Source of the DNA: an uncultured Thalassolituus sp.
GTDB taxonomy: Bacteria; Pseudomonadota; Gammaproteobacteria; Pseudomonadales; Oceanobacteraceae
Length of the DNA: 64,000 nucleotides
Direction of reading: 5' to 3'
NCBI RefSeq assembly: GCF_950066645.1
Contig: NZ_CATMFB010000011.1
Location: forward strand, 98,304 to 162,303
Shown: one piece after another, positions 16,341 to 25,610 of the stretch
How positions within the stretch are numbered: the first letter of the stretch is position 1
Layout of the letters: each line of letters opens with the position of its first letter
Notes under the pieces: model-generated
What the model was told of the DNA's origin: nothing
What the model saw: only the letters and a program-made list of their open reading frames with translations
The model's database searches: none
Program-made: the position numbers and the translations under genes

Positions 16341-16993
16341 CGCTTCGCTCCCTTGCCACCAGGTGCAGCCGGTTTAGCATCGGCATCATACTGATAGGTT
16401 TTCGCAAGAATTTTCATAGACAGGCGATCAGACTTCCCGTCTTTTTTAATAGAAAAATCGTGCAGAGTTACGATACGGGGCAGAGCCGCGACTGCTGAAA
16501 CAAACGCCCCCATCTCGTGGTATCCACCTACCACTTCGATATCAATCGGCAGCTCATTATAAAACTCAGTCGCAACGATTGCCCGAGGGTCGATCGCCCT
16601 CAGTTCGAGACCTGAATTCAAAGCAGCAGCACTGATATCATCAATCAACCCGGGAACTTCTGTATCTCGCGGAAGCTGTTTCAAGAGCGAACCAAACGTC
16701 GTCTCCATTTCGGTCATCTGAGCCTTGTACTCTTCCAGATTCGCTACCCGGAACGCTTTGGATTCGAAGTCTTTTTTCAGCTTCACTTCCTGGTTCTGTG
16801 CCGAAGCCAGTCGATCCCGCTCATCAAGCACAGCAAGAAAGTAGCCCATCGTACCAATAGCAGCCACAACTGAGACACAGAGAACGGCCTTACCGATAAT
16901 CGGCCAGGACCCCATGTTATTCCAGTCGATGTCATTGGGATCAAAGCTGCGGATCTGCTCAAGAGTGTCTGCGAGGAAATTGTTATCAGCCAT
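16337..16993 (-). CDS. pilO: Type IV pilus alignment protein PilO
   Basis: This 218-residue bitopic inner-membrane protein has a cytoplasmic N-terminus, a transmembrane helix near residues 32-52 (GKAVLCVSVVAAIGTMGYFLAVL), a coiled coil, and a periplasmic ferredoxin-like domain containing GLIDDISAAALNSGLELRAIDP. It dimerises with PilN. The ATG at 16993 is preceded by AGGGGGAGAG, a very strong ribosome site, and lies one base after the pilN stop. An upstream in-frame ATG at 17029 lies inside pilN and is less likely. Confidence 0.95.
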   Translation of the reverse strand: MADNNFLADTLEQIRSFDPNDIDWNNMGSWPIIGKAVLCVSVVAAIGTMGYFLAVLDERDRLASAQNQEVKLKKDFESKAFRVANLEEYKAQMTEMETTFGSLLKQLPRDTEVPGLIDDISAAALNSGLELRAIDPRAIVATEFYNELPIDIEVVGGYHEMGAFVSAVAALPRIVTLHDFSIKKDGKSDRLSMKILAKTYQYDADAKPAAPGGKGAKR

Positions 16994-16994
16994 T

Positions 16995-17551
16995 TCAGCT
17001 CTCCCCCTCTTCTTCACTCTTAGGTTCAATACGGGTCATGATAATCTCGAACTCATTCACACCCTGCCCCTTAGCCTCGACCTTAAGAAGCGAGGGATTC
17101 ATAAACCAGTCCGACCGATCGAAGTTACGCATCAGTGCTGACACCCGATTATTCGATCCTGCCACCCCTTTCACACGCACTTTATTACCGCTGACATTGA
17201 CCTCGGTAAAATAGAGTTCATCGGGAACAGCACGGGCTACCTCATCAAAAACACGGACAATTACGGGGCGATTCCCCTGCAGATTCTGAATCAGTTCCAT
17301 GCGTTCAATCAGCTGGTTACGCGTTTCGCGCAAGGCCAGAATTTCTGAAATCTGCGCATCCAGCACTTTGGTTTCTTTACGTAGGTAGTTATTACGGGTG
17401 TCCTGGGCCGAAACAGCACCACTGTAGAACTGCACCGCCATAAACACACCAACAAGAGAGAGCGCAACAACACCGCCCAGGACAACATAGAACGCTTTAT
17501 TACGGGTTTCCCGCAGTTCTTCACGCCAGGGGAGAAGGTTAATATTTGCCA

Positions 17552-17552
<1 letters not shown>
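16995..17552 (-). CDS. pilN: Type IV pilus alignment protein PilN
   Basis: This 185-residue inner-membrane protein begins MANINLLPWRE. INLLPWR is the conserved cytoplasmic motif that inserts into a groove of PilM. One transmembrane helix (about residues 22-43), a short coiled coil and a periplasmic domain follow. The first base of its ATG is the last base of the pilM stop (TGATG), so the pair is translationally coupled. The product forms the PilM-N-O-P platform. Confidence 0.96.
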
Positions 17553-18682
<1,130 letters not shown>

Positions 18683-18684
18683 TC

Positions 18685-18714
18685 ATTATAAGCACAATCC
18701 TGCGAAAAGGACAA
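18685..18714 (-). promoter_or_regulatory. Predicted sigma-70 promoter for pilM operon
   Basis: On the minus strand, TTGTCC, 18 bases and a consensus TATAAT sit about 70 bases before the preferred pilM GTG. The -35 lies next to the divergent PBP1A promoter, so the two may compete. Prediction from sequence only. Confidence 0.5.
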
Positions 18715-18728
18715 AAAACGCTTATAAT
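18700..18728 (+). promoter_or_regulatory. Predicted sigma-70 promoter for the PBP1A gene
   Basis: A consensus -10 TATAAT lies at 18723-18728 with a weak -35 CTGCGA 17 bases upstream, about 52 bases before the ATG. It overlaps the pilM promoter region on the opposite strand. Confidence 0.45.
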
Positions 18729-18780
18729 GCTGCACCCCGCATAATAGCTGGGTTTTCACTAATATAACGATCTTTTTTAT

Positions 18781-21351
18781 ATGAATATGGCGTCACCATT
18801 CCTCAAGGTTATTTTTTGGCTGATATTGTCTATCACAGCGGGTACAGGAATGGCGATTTCTGCCGTATATCTTTATCTCGCTCCCACTTTACCTGATGCA
18901 GAAACGCTTAAAGAAGTAGATCTGCAGACTCCTTTGCGGATTTTCACCGCCGATGGGATGCTGATCACAGAATTCGGCGAGAAGCGGCGCAGCCCGATCA
19001 ACTATGAGGACATTCCGCCGCGCTTTATCGACGCACTGCTGTCAGCGGAAGACGACGGCTTCTTCGAACACTCCGGCATTGATTTCATGGGATTGGCCCG
19101 AGCCGTCAAACAACTGGTCACCACCGGGCGCAAAAAGTCGGGTGGCAGCACCATCACCATGCAGGTCGCCAAGAACTATTACCTCTCCAGTGAGAAGACC
19201 TTCACACGTAAGTTCACAGAGATATTACTCGCCCTGAAAATCGAGCAGGTACTCAGCAAGGAAGAAATCCTGGAGCTTTACGTCAACAAGATATATCTGG
19301 GTAAACGGGCGTACGGCATTGAAGCCGCCAGTCAGGTCTATTACGGAAAGAACATCGACGAGCTGGATTTGGCACAGCTGGCGATGATTGCCGGATTACC
19401 TCAGGCACCCTCGGCAGCCAACCCCATCAATAATCCTCAGAGAGCTATATCCCGACGCAATCACGTGCTCGCACGCATGTACAACCTTGGCAAAATCTCT
19501 CAGGAAGAATTCGAAGTCGCGATACGCGAGCCTGTTGCAGCCCGCTACCATGGCGCCACGTCAGAAGTCAGCGCACCCTATGTCGCAGAAATGGTGCGCC
19601 AGGAGATGATCAGCAGGTACGGCCAGGAAGCCTACACCGCCGGGTTTAACGTTTACACCACCGTTACCAGCAAGCGTCAGTCGGCAGCGAATATGGCCCT
19701 CCAGAATGGACTCCTGCAGTACGACAGAGACCACGGTTATCGAGGCCCTTCGGGCCAGATCAAACCCGTCATCAGCAGCCCCGGCATCCCACCAGAAGAT
19801 GTCACGCTGCTGGAGCAACTGGACGCTTCGGACGACATAAACTGGCCGGAAACACTGGAGCTGTGGGAAGACTTCGTGCTGCGCGAAGCCGGCTACGGCA
19901 TGCTTCGTCCAGCCATCGTGGCGTCGGTTACGGAAGAGGGAGCCTGGTGCTTCACCGCGGAAGGTTTCACCTGGCTGAGTATGGATGGCATGCGCTGGGC
20001 CGCCCCATACCTGACGGTTAACTCAATCGGCGCCGCCCCCGAAACCCCGGCCGATGTGCTTTCTACCGGCGACAAAATCTGGCTGCAGGACCTGAAAGGC
20101 CAGACCCTGCTGGCTGAACCGCCGGAGGCCGAGGGCGCCCTGGTTTCGATCAACCCGCACGATGGCGCTATCCAGGCGCTGGTTGGTGGGTTTTCCGACG
20201 CCAACAACCAATTCAACCGCGTCCTTCAGGCAGAGCGCCAACCCGGCTCATCATTTAAGCCATTCATCTATAGCGCAGCACTTGAAAATGGCTTCACTAC
20301 CGCCAGCATAATTAACGATGCGCCCGTGGTATTCCGCGATGCCAGCCTTGAGAGCACATGGCGACCTGAAAACTACAGCGGCAAGTTTTATGGCCCGACG
20401 CGACTACGTCAGGCTCTCTATCGCTCGCAGAATCTGGTATCTATCAGGATTCTCAAGCAGATGGGACCCGGATCTGCGGTCCGACACATCCGCAATTTCG
20501 GTTTTCCGGCAAACAAGCTGAACAAAGATCTGTCACTGGCCCTTGGCGCATCTGCCGTTACCCCTCTGGAGCTGGCAACGGGTTATGCTGTTTTCGCGAA
20601 CGGTGGCTACTTAATTACTCCCTACGTAATTTCCCGGATAGAAACAGATCAGGGCGAACTGATTTATCAGGCCAACCCTGCTCTCGCAATGGATTGCCCG
20701 GACTGTATGACGGAAACCGCAGACACGGCCGATGCACTACTACCAGAGAACAATCTGGCGACACTGGTCGCAGCGTCTGAAGCAGCATTAGAGGAAGAGG
20801 CGCAGGACGATACAGCAGAGGACGATAACAAGATCGAACCCGTCTACGCCGAGCGCGTACTGAACGAGGAAAACCGCTTCCTGACCGTGAACATGATGCA
20901 GGACGTCATCCGCCGTGGCACAGGCCGCAAAGCCTTGAGCATCGGCCGTGACGACCTCGCAGGCAAGACAGGAACAACCAACGACCAGAAAGACGCCTGG
21001 TTCTCAGGCTTTAATCCTGAGCTCGTAACGACCGTCTGGGTAGGTTTCGATCAACCTCAGACACTGGGACGCTGGGCATCCGGTGGCGGGACCGCCCTGC
21101 CTATCTGGATTGAATACATGGAACAGGCGCTGCGCGGTGTTCCGCAACAGGGCTATGAACAACCGGAAGGAATCGTCACCGTGAGGATCGACCCAGAGAC
21201 AGGATTACTGGCCGCCCCCGGGCAGACCGATGCCATTTTCGAATACTTCCGCTCATTCGAAGTGCCAAAAGAATATGCCCGTATCCGTCCTGAATTACCA
21301 ACCGGGGATGATGGCACAGCAGCAGAAATCATCCCGGAACAACTCTTCTGA
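18781..21351 (+). CDS. mrcA: Bifunctional penicillin-binding protein 1A
   Basis: This 856-residue class A PBP polymerises lipid II and cross-links peptidoglycan in the periplasm. It has an N-terminal membrane anchor (residues 7-32), then the GT51 glycosyltransferase domain with SAEDDGFFEHSGID near residue 88 (catalytic Glu), GGSTITMQVAKNYYL and LYVNKIYLGKRAYGIEAAS. An OB-like insert follows. The transpeptidase domain carries SSFK (serine near residue 489), SQN and KTGTT near residue 728. An acidic spacer (EEEAQDDTAEDDNK) lies before the KTG block. The gene is divergent from pilM, the common order in pseudomonads (there called ponA), and ends at a bidirectional terminator shared with hisF. Confidence 0.96.
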   Translation: MNMASPFLKVIFWLILSITAGTGMAISAVYLYLAPTLPDAETLKEVDLQTPLRIFTADGMLITEFGEKRRSPINYEDIPPRFIDALLSAEDDGFFEHSGIDFMGLARAVKQLVTTGRKKSGGSTITMQVAKNYYLSSEKTFTRKFTEILLALKIEQVLSKEEILELYVNKIYLGKRAYGIEAASQVYYGKNIDELDLAQLAMIAGLPQAPSAANPINNPQRAISRRNHVLARMYNLGKISQEEFEVAIREPVAARYHGATSEVSAPYVAEMVRQEMISRYGQEAYTAGFNVYTTVTSKRQSAANMALQNGLLQYDRDHGYRGPSGQIKPVISSPGIPPEDVTLLEQLDASDDINWPETLELWEDFVLREAGYGMLRPAIVASVTEEGAWCFTAEGFTWLSMDGMRWAAPYLTVNSIGAAPETPADVLSTGDKIWLQDLKGQTLLAEPPEAEGALVSINPHDGAIQALVGGFSDANNQFNRVLQAERQPGSSFKPFIYSAALENGFTTASIINDAPVVFRDASLESTWRPENYSGKFYGPTRLRQALYRSQNLVSIRILKQMGPGSAVRHIRNFGFPANKLNKDLSLALGASAVTPLELATGYAVFANGGYLITPYVISRIETDQGELIYQANPALAMDCPDCMTETADTADALLPENNLATLVAASEAALEEEAQDDTAEDDNKIEPVYAERVLNEENRFLTVNMMQDVIRRGTGRKALSIGRDDLAGKTGTTNDQKDAWFSGFNPELVTTVWVGFDQPQTLGRWASGGGTALPIWIEYMEQALRGVPQQGYEQPEGIVTVRIDPETGLLAAPGQTDAIFEYFRSFEVPKEYARIRPELPTGDDGTAAEIIPEQLF

Positions 21352-21360
21352 AGCAGACAT

Positions 21361-21388
21361 AAAAAAGCCCGCAAACGCGGGCTTTTTT
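21361..21388. terminator. Bidirectional terminator between PBP1A gene and hisF
   Basis: The stem GCCCGC / GCGGGC with loop AAAC is flanked by six A on the left and six T on the right, so it can end transcription from both converging genes. Confidence 0.92.
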
Positions 21389-21406
21389 ATCAGAAGGCAG
21401 ACAAGG

Positions 21407-22168
21407 TCAGAGACGCATTTCTATCCCCGCGTCTGCCATAAACTTTTTCGCTTCCTGCACGGTATATTCACCAAAGTGAAAGATGCTTGCTGCCAGAACA
21501 GCATCTGCGCCCGCGACTTTCACGCCATCAACCAGGTGCTGAAGATTTCCAACACCACCCGAAGCGATGACGGGAATATTCACAGCGTCAGAGATTGCCT
21601 TGGTTACGCCCAGATCGAAGCCGGTTTTCACACCATCGCGATCCATACTGGTCAGCAGAATCTCACCCGCTCCGAATTCCGCCATTTTTACAGCCCACTC
21701 AACCGCATTAATGCCGGTCGGCTTACGACCACCGTGAGTGAAGATCTCCCAGTGATTATCTCCGACCTGCTTGGCATCAATCGCGACTACGATACATTGC
21801 GCGCCGAAGCGGTCTGACGCCGCCTTAACAAACTCGGGGTTATAAACCGCCGCCGAGTTTATCGATACTTTGTCCGCACCCGCGTTCAGCATTTTCCGGA
21901 TATCCGCCAACTCGCGGATACCACCACCGACCGTCAGAGGGATAAATACCTGCTCGGCGATCGCTTCAACCATATGCACCGTGGTTTCACGCTCTTCATG
22001 ACTGGCGGTAATATCAAGAAAAGTAATCTCATCTGCGCCCTGATCGTTGTAGCGTTTGGCGATCTCAACAGGGTCGCCAGCGTCACGGATACCGACAAAG
22101 TTCACGCCTTTTACGACACGACCTTTATCGACGTCCAGACAGGGAATGATTCGCTTCGCCAGTGCCAT
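21407..22168 (-). CDS. hisF: Imidazole glycerol phosphate synthase cyclase subunit
   Basis: This 253-residue (beta-alpha)8 barrel joins PRFAR with ammonia from HisH to give IGP and AICAR. It has the catalytic [16 protein letters not shown] (Asp11) and VVAIDAKQV (second Asp). Phosphate loops VGGGIRE and ASGGVGN are present. It is the last gene of hisB-hisH-hisA-hisF, starting 2 bases after hisA. Confidence 0.97.
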   Translation of the reverse strand: MALAKRIIPCLDVDKGRVVKGVNFVGIRDAGDPVEIAKRYNDQGADEITFLDITASHEERETTVHMVEAIAEQVFIPLTVGGGIRELADIRKMLNAGADKVSINSAAVYNPEFVKAASDRFGAQCIVVAIDAKQVGDNHWEIFTHGGRKPTGINAVEWAVKMAEFGAGEILLTSMDRDGVKTGFDLGVTKAISDAVNIPVIASGGVGNLQHLVDGVKVAGADAVLAASIFHFGEYTVQEAKKFMADAGIEMRL

Positions 22169-22170
22169 GA

Positions 22171-22911
22171 TCAGTTACCTGTAAGTTTATCTGCCAATGC
22201 CTGAGCTTCAGCGACATTCAGGGTGCCTTCATAAATGGCGCGACCCGTAATCGCTCCGAGAATGCCCTGACCAGCAACCTCAGACAGCTTACGGATATCT
22301 TCAATATCCGTTACACCACCCGAGGCAATGACCGGAATACCACCCTCAACCGCCAACTGAACTGTCGCTTCGACGTTCACGCCCTGCATCATACCGTCGC
22401 GTGCAATATCGGTGTAAACGATGGCAGATACGCCGTCATTACGGAACTGCTTGGCCAGATCCACGGCCTTCACTTCAGAGACTTCAGCCCAGCCGTCAGT
22501 AGCAACATAGCCGTCCTGAGCATCCAGCCCAACAATGACAGTACCGGGAAATGCTTTGCATGCTTCCTTCACGAACTCAGGCTCTTTCACTGCCTTAGTG
22601 CCGATGATGACGTAGCTGACACCGGCCTTGATGTAGTGCTCGATGGTTTCCAGTGAGCGGATACCACCACCGATCTGAATAGGCAGACCCGGGAATTCCT
22701 TCGCAATGGCCGTCACTGCTTCGCCATTCACCGGTGTGCCGGCAAAGGCACCATTGAGATCCACCAGGTGCAGGCGACGGCAGCCGGCATCAACCCAGCG
22801 CTTCGCCATAGAAACCGGGTCATCGCCGAATACTGTTGAATCGTCCATACGGCCCTGACGCAGGCGCACACATTGGCCATCTTTCAGATCAATAGCAGGA
22901 ATAACGAGCAT
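22171..22911 (-). CDS. hisA: ProFAR isomerase (HisA)
   Basis: This 246-residue barrel enzyme performs the Amadori rearrangement of ProFAR to PRFAR. Catalytic aspartates are in [15 protein letters not shown] (Asp8) and [13 protein letters not shown] (near residue 130). It is homologous to HisF, which follows it. A 48-base gap separates it from hisH. Confidence 0.97.
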   Translation of the reverse strand: MLVIPAIDLKDGQCVRLRQGRMDDSTVFGDDPVSMAKRWVDAGCRRLHLVDLNGAFAGTPVNGEAVTAIAKEFPGLPIQIGGGIRSLETIEHYIKAGVSYVIIGTKAVKEPEFVKEACKAFPGTVIVGLDAQDGYVATDGWAEVSEVKAVDLAKQFRNDGVSAIVYTDIARDGMMQGVNVEATVQLAVEGGIPVIASGGVTDIEDIRKLSEVAGQGILGAITGRAIYEGTLNVAEAQALADKLTGN

Positions 22912-22959
22912 TTGGATAACCCTTTAAATCAGTAATTCTTGAAAATTAATTGCGGACGA

Positions 22960-23604
22960 TCAGGCCTGACCGTCCCAGTTAAGAAAGTTGCGCAACAACG
23001 CCAGACCCGCATTGTGGCTTTTCTCCGGGTGGAACTGCACAGCGAAGACATTGTCCTGCCCCATGGCAGCCGCGAAGTCGACACCGTACTGGCCATGGCC
23101 TTTCACCTGTTCAGGACGCACAGCATCCACGTAGTAGGAGTGTACGAAATAAAAACGACTTTCATCGTCTATCCCCTGCCAGAGCGGATGGTCGACCTGT
23201 CTGACAGTATTCCAGCCCATGTGCGGCACCTTCAGGCGCTCGCCGTTTTCCGTCAGGTCATCGCCAAAATAACGGACCTGCCCCGGGAACAGCCCGATGC
23301 AATCCACGCCGCCATTTTCTTCACTGCGGTCCATCAGAGCCTGCAGGCCAACACAGATGCCCAGCAGCGGTTTTGTCTTCGCGACTTCACGCACGACATC
23401 ATCGATGCCCTGGTTCAGAATCTCCGCCATACAATCGCGGATGGCGCCGACACCAGGCAGAACAACATGATCCGCACGCTGAATCACTTCAGGATCGCCG
23501 GTCACCAGCACCTGAGTATCAGGCGCAACCGTCTGCAGAGCACCGTGCGCGGAATGCAGGTTGCCCATACCATAATCAATGACTGCACAGATTTTACTGG
23601 TCAT
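22960..23604 (-). CDS. hisH: Imidazole glycerol phosphate synthase glutaminase subunit
   Basis: This 214-residue class I amidotransferase has the nucleophile elbow [11 protein letters not shown] (Cys near residue 83) and a C-terminal His-Glu pair in [10 protein letters not shown]. It feeds ammonia from glutamine through the HisF barrel. It lies 9 bases after hisB. Confidence 0.97.
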   Translation of the reverse strand: MTSKICAVIDYGMGNLHSAHGALQTVAPDTQVLVTGDPEVIQRADHVVLPGVGAIRDCMAEILNQGIDDVVREVAKTKPLLGICVGLQALMDRSEENGGVDCIGLFPGQVRYFGDDLTENGERLKVPHMGWNTVRQVDHPLWQGIDDESRFYFVHSYYVDAVRPEQVKGHGQYGVDFAAAMGQDNVFAVQFHPEKSHNAGLALLRNFLNWDGQA

Positions 23605-23613
23605 ACGGGCCTC

Positions 23614-24204
23614 TTACAGACTGCCTTTGGTGGAAGGCATTACGCCTGCCATCCGAGGGTCCAGTTCTGTTGCCATACGCAGAGCGCGACCAAATGCCTT
23701 AAAGATGGTCTCCGCCTGGTGATGCGCATTGAAACCCTTCAGGTTATCAATGTGCAGGGTGACCTTGGCATGATTCACAAAGCCCTGAAAAAACTCCCAG
23801 AACAGTTGCGTATCAAAACGCCCGATATTGCCGCGGGTGAAGTCAACTTTCATATCCAGACCCGGACGGCCAGAGAAATCGATAACAACCCGGGACAGCG
23901 CCTCATCGAGCGGCACGTAGGAGTGGCCGTATCGAACAATGCCCTTTTTATCACCAATGGCTTCTGCAAAGGCCTGGCCCAGGGTAATACCTATATCTTC
24001 GACCGTGTGGTGATCATCAATGTGAGTATCACCTTTACAGGTGATGTCGAGGTCAATCAGACCATGACGCGCAATCTGATCCAGCATGTGCTCCAGGAAT
24101 GGAACACCGGTATCAAAACTGGCTTTACCAGTACCATCAAGATTGATGCTGACGGTAATCTGGGTCTCAAGCGTATTACGCTCGACTGATGCGGTGCGTG
24201 CCAT
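23614..24204 (-). CDS. hisB: Imidazoleglycerol-phosphate dehydratase
   Basis: This 196-residue manganese enzyme dehydrates IGP. It has the two metal-binding His groups [10 protein letters not shown] and [18 protein letters not shown], plus [11 protein letters not shown]. It is the monofunctional type, lacking a phosphatase domain, as is usual outside enterobacteria. The ATG at 24204 ([11 protein letters not shown]) fits the family start; a frame extending to 24234 adds residues of no recognised conservation. It is the first gene of hisBHAF. Confidence 0.95.
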   Translation of the reverse strand: MARTASVERNTLETQITVSINLDGTGKASFDTGVPFLEHMLDQIARHGLIDLDITCKGDTHIDDHHTVEDIGITLGQAFAEAIGDKKGIVRYGHSYVPLDEALSRVVIDFSGRPGLDMKVDFTRGNIGRFDTQLFWEFFQGFVNHAKVTLHIDNLKGFNAHHQAETIFKAFGRALRMATELDPRMAGVMPSTKGSL

Positions 24205-24242
24205 GGACTTGCTCCGAACTCTCGCAAAACACAAAAGAAAGC

Positions 24243-24248
24243 ATTATA
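24243..24248 (-). promoter_or_regulatory. Candidate -10 box for hisBHAF
   Basis: A consensus TATAAT on the minus strand lies about 40 bases before the hisB ATG. No convincing -35 is spaced correctly upstream, so only the -10 is called. Confidence 0.35.
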
Positions 24249-24339
24249 AAGCAAAGCGCCGGAGAAAGTAGGCCGGTTCCGCCTGAATTACACGATTTCA
24301 GGCATCTAATCTGCCACCCGAATCAATCAGGAGAGCCTT

Positions 24340-24735
24340 GTGCCGGTAAAACTGGAACACATCACTCAGCCCACGCCCGATGACTGGAACGATCTGATCA
24401 AAATCCAGGGTGATACAAGCCCCGAAGGCCCCGTTGCCGATCCGTCAGAATGGCTCGGCGAAAACCAGTGGTATATCTGCGGACGCTTTAACGACCGGAT
24501 CATCGGCGCACTGCAGGCACGCCGTTCAGGTGACCAGGTACATCTGATCCGCCCCGGCGTACGTACTATTACTCAGCGACGGGGAGTTCTGCATCAGATG
24601 ATTCACTTTATGCAGACCTGGGCGACCAGCGAAAACCTCACCCTGACGGCAGAGGCAGACTGCGCACTCAGAACAGCGCTCGAAAGTCGTGGATTCCGCC
24701 TTAATGGGGAACTGTTAGAGTACAAAGCACTCTGA
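24340..24735 (+). CDS. PanZ/PanM-like GNAT-fold protein
   Basis: This 131-residue protein starts at GTG 24340 with AGGAGAG five bases upstream. It has the GNAT fold outline: WYICGRFNDRIIGALQARR (beta strands 2-3), HLIRPGVRTITQRRGVLHQMIHFM (the acetyl-CoA loop position, with QRRGV in place of the standard RGxGxG), and LESRGFRLNGELLEY. This layout resembles PanZ/PanM, the acetyl-CoA sensor that triggers maturation of the aspartate decarboxylase PanD. No panD is in the window. An ordinary small acetyltransferase is the alternative. It is divergent from hisB and upstream of mlaC on the same strand. Confidence 0.6.
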   Translation: MPVKLEHITQPTPDDWNDLIKIQGDTSPEGPVADPSEWLGENQWYICGRFNDRIIGALQARRSGDQVHLIRPGVRTITQRRGVLHQMIHFMQTWATSENLTLTAEADCALRTALESRGFRLNGELLEYKAL

Positions 24736-24748
24736 AATGTGCCGACTG

Positions 24749-24778
24749 TTGCGCAGTCGTAACAAATTTTTGTTATAT
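24749..24778 (+). promoter_or_regulatory. Candidate promoter for mlaC
   Basis: TTGCGC, 18 bases, then TTATAT, about 65 bases before the mlaC ATG. The spacer includes AACAAATTTTTGTT, an AT-rich dyad. Confidence 0.35.
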
Positions 24779-24843
24779 CCGACCTTCCCGCGAAGGTACT
24801 CTGCAGCCATACTGAGCAAGTGACCGGATAAAGGATAAAAAAT

Positions 24844-25482
24844 ATGCGTCATTCATTTATACAGATCTCAGGGTATCTTCTCGGTCTCCTGCTGATACTC
24901 AGTTCAACCGTGACCAGGGCACAGGAAGCCCCTCTTAGCGTCGTAGCGAACGCAACCAATGGTGTGATTACCGAGCTCGTCAAAACCAAACCGGAACAAC
25001 GCGACCAGGCAATGATCGAGAAACTCGTCGAAGCCTACATTCTGCCTGCGATTGATCAGCAGAAGATCGCGATGGGAGCCCTTGGCAAGTACTGGCGCCG
25101 CGCTACACCAGAAGAGCAGCAGAGATTTATTACGGTGTTCCGTGATCGCCAGCTGCGTACCTACGGCGGTGCTTTCAAGGCATTCAGCGGCGAAACCCTC
25201 ACCTACAGTGACAATATCCGCTACAGCCCTGACGGTGGTCGGGCGATTGTCAGTGGCGAATTCAAACAGACCAGCGGTACCAAAGTTCCGGTAGACTTCA
25301 AGCTCTATAAAACCAAACAGGGTGAATGGCTGGTCTATGACGCTGTCATCTCTGGCCTGAGCATTGTTACCACCTACCGTACCCAGCTGAACGACAAACT
25401 TCAGAACATGTCGATTGCCGAACTTCTGACCGAACTGGAAGAGGCGCCGGTTGAACCAGTGGAACCAATCGCCCGCAACTGA
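24844..25482 (+). CDS. mlaC: Periplasmic phospholipid-shuttle protein, MlaC/Ttg2D family
   Basis: This 212-residue protein has a signal peptide (cleavage probably after TRAQA-like residues near 26). It then shows the MlaC fold: LVEAYILPAIDQQKIAMGALGKYWRRATPEEQQRFITVF, GGAFKAFSGETLTY, VDFKLYKTKQGEWLVYDAVISGLSIVTTYR. MlaC carries phospholipids between the outer-membrane MlaA complex and the inner-membrane MlaFEDB transporter. The usual mlaFED partners are not next to it here, so this is a stand-alone copy or a paralogue. AAAGGATAAAAAAT precedes the ATG. It ends at a clear terminator. Confidence 0.9.
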   Translation: MRHSFIQISGYLLGLLLILSSTVTRAQEAPLSVVANATNGVITELVKTKPEQRDQAMIEKLVEAYILPAIDQQKIAMGALGKYWRRATPEEQQRFITVFRDRQLRTYGGAFKAFSGETLTYSDNIRYSPDGGRAIVSGEFKQTSGTKVPVDFKLYKTKQGEWLVYDAVISGLSIVTTYRTQLNDKLQNMSIAELLTELEEAPVEPVEPIARN

Positions 25483-25489
25483 CCTCATA

Positions 25490-25513
25490 AAGCCCCGCCC
25501 GGGGCTTTTTTTG
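25490..25513 (+). terminator. Rho-independent terminator after mlaC
   Basis: The stem AGCCCCG / CGGGGCT has a short loop and is followed by seven T residues. Confidence 0.92.
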
Positions 25514-25610
25514 TGAATACATACCGGTAAAGTAGCCTACAAGCGTCTACAATCTAATAACCTGTGCTCGCAAGTTCCGCGGCCGGGTCACTTTAAACGA
25601 TACCGGAGGG

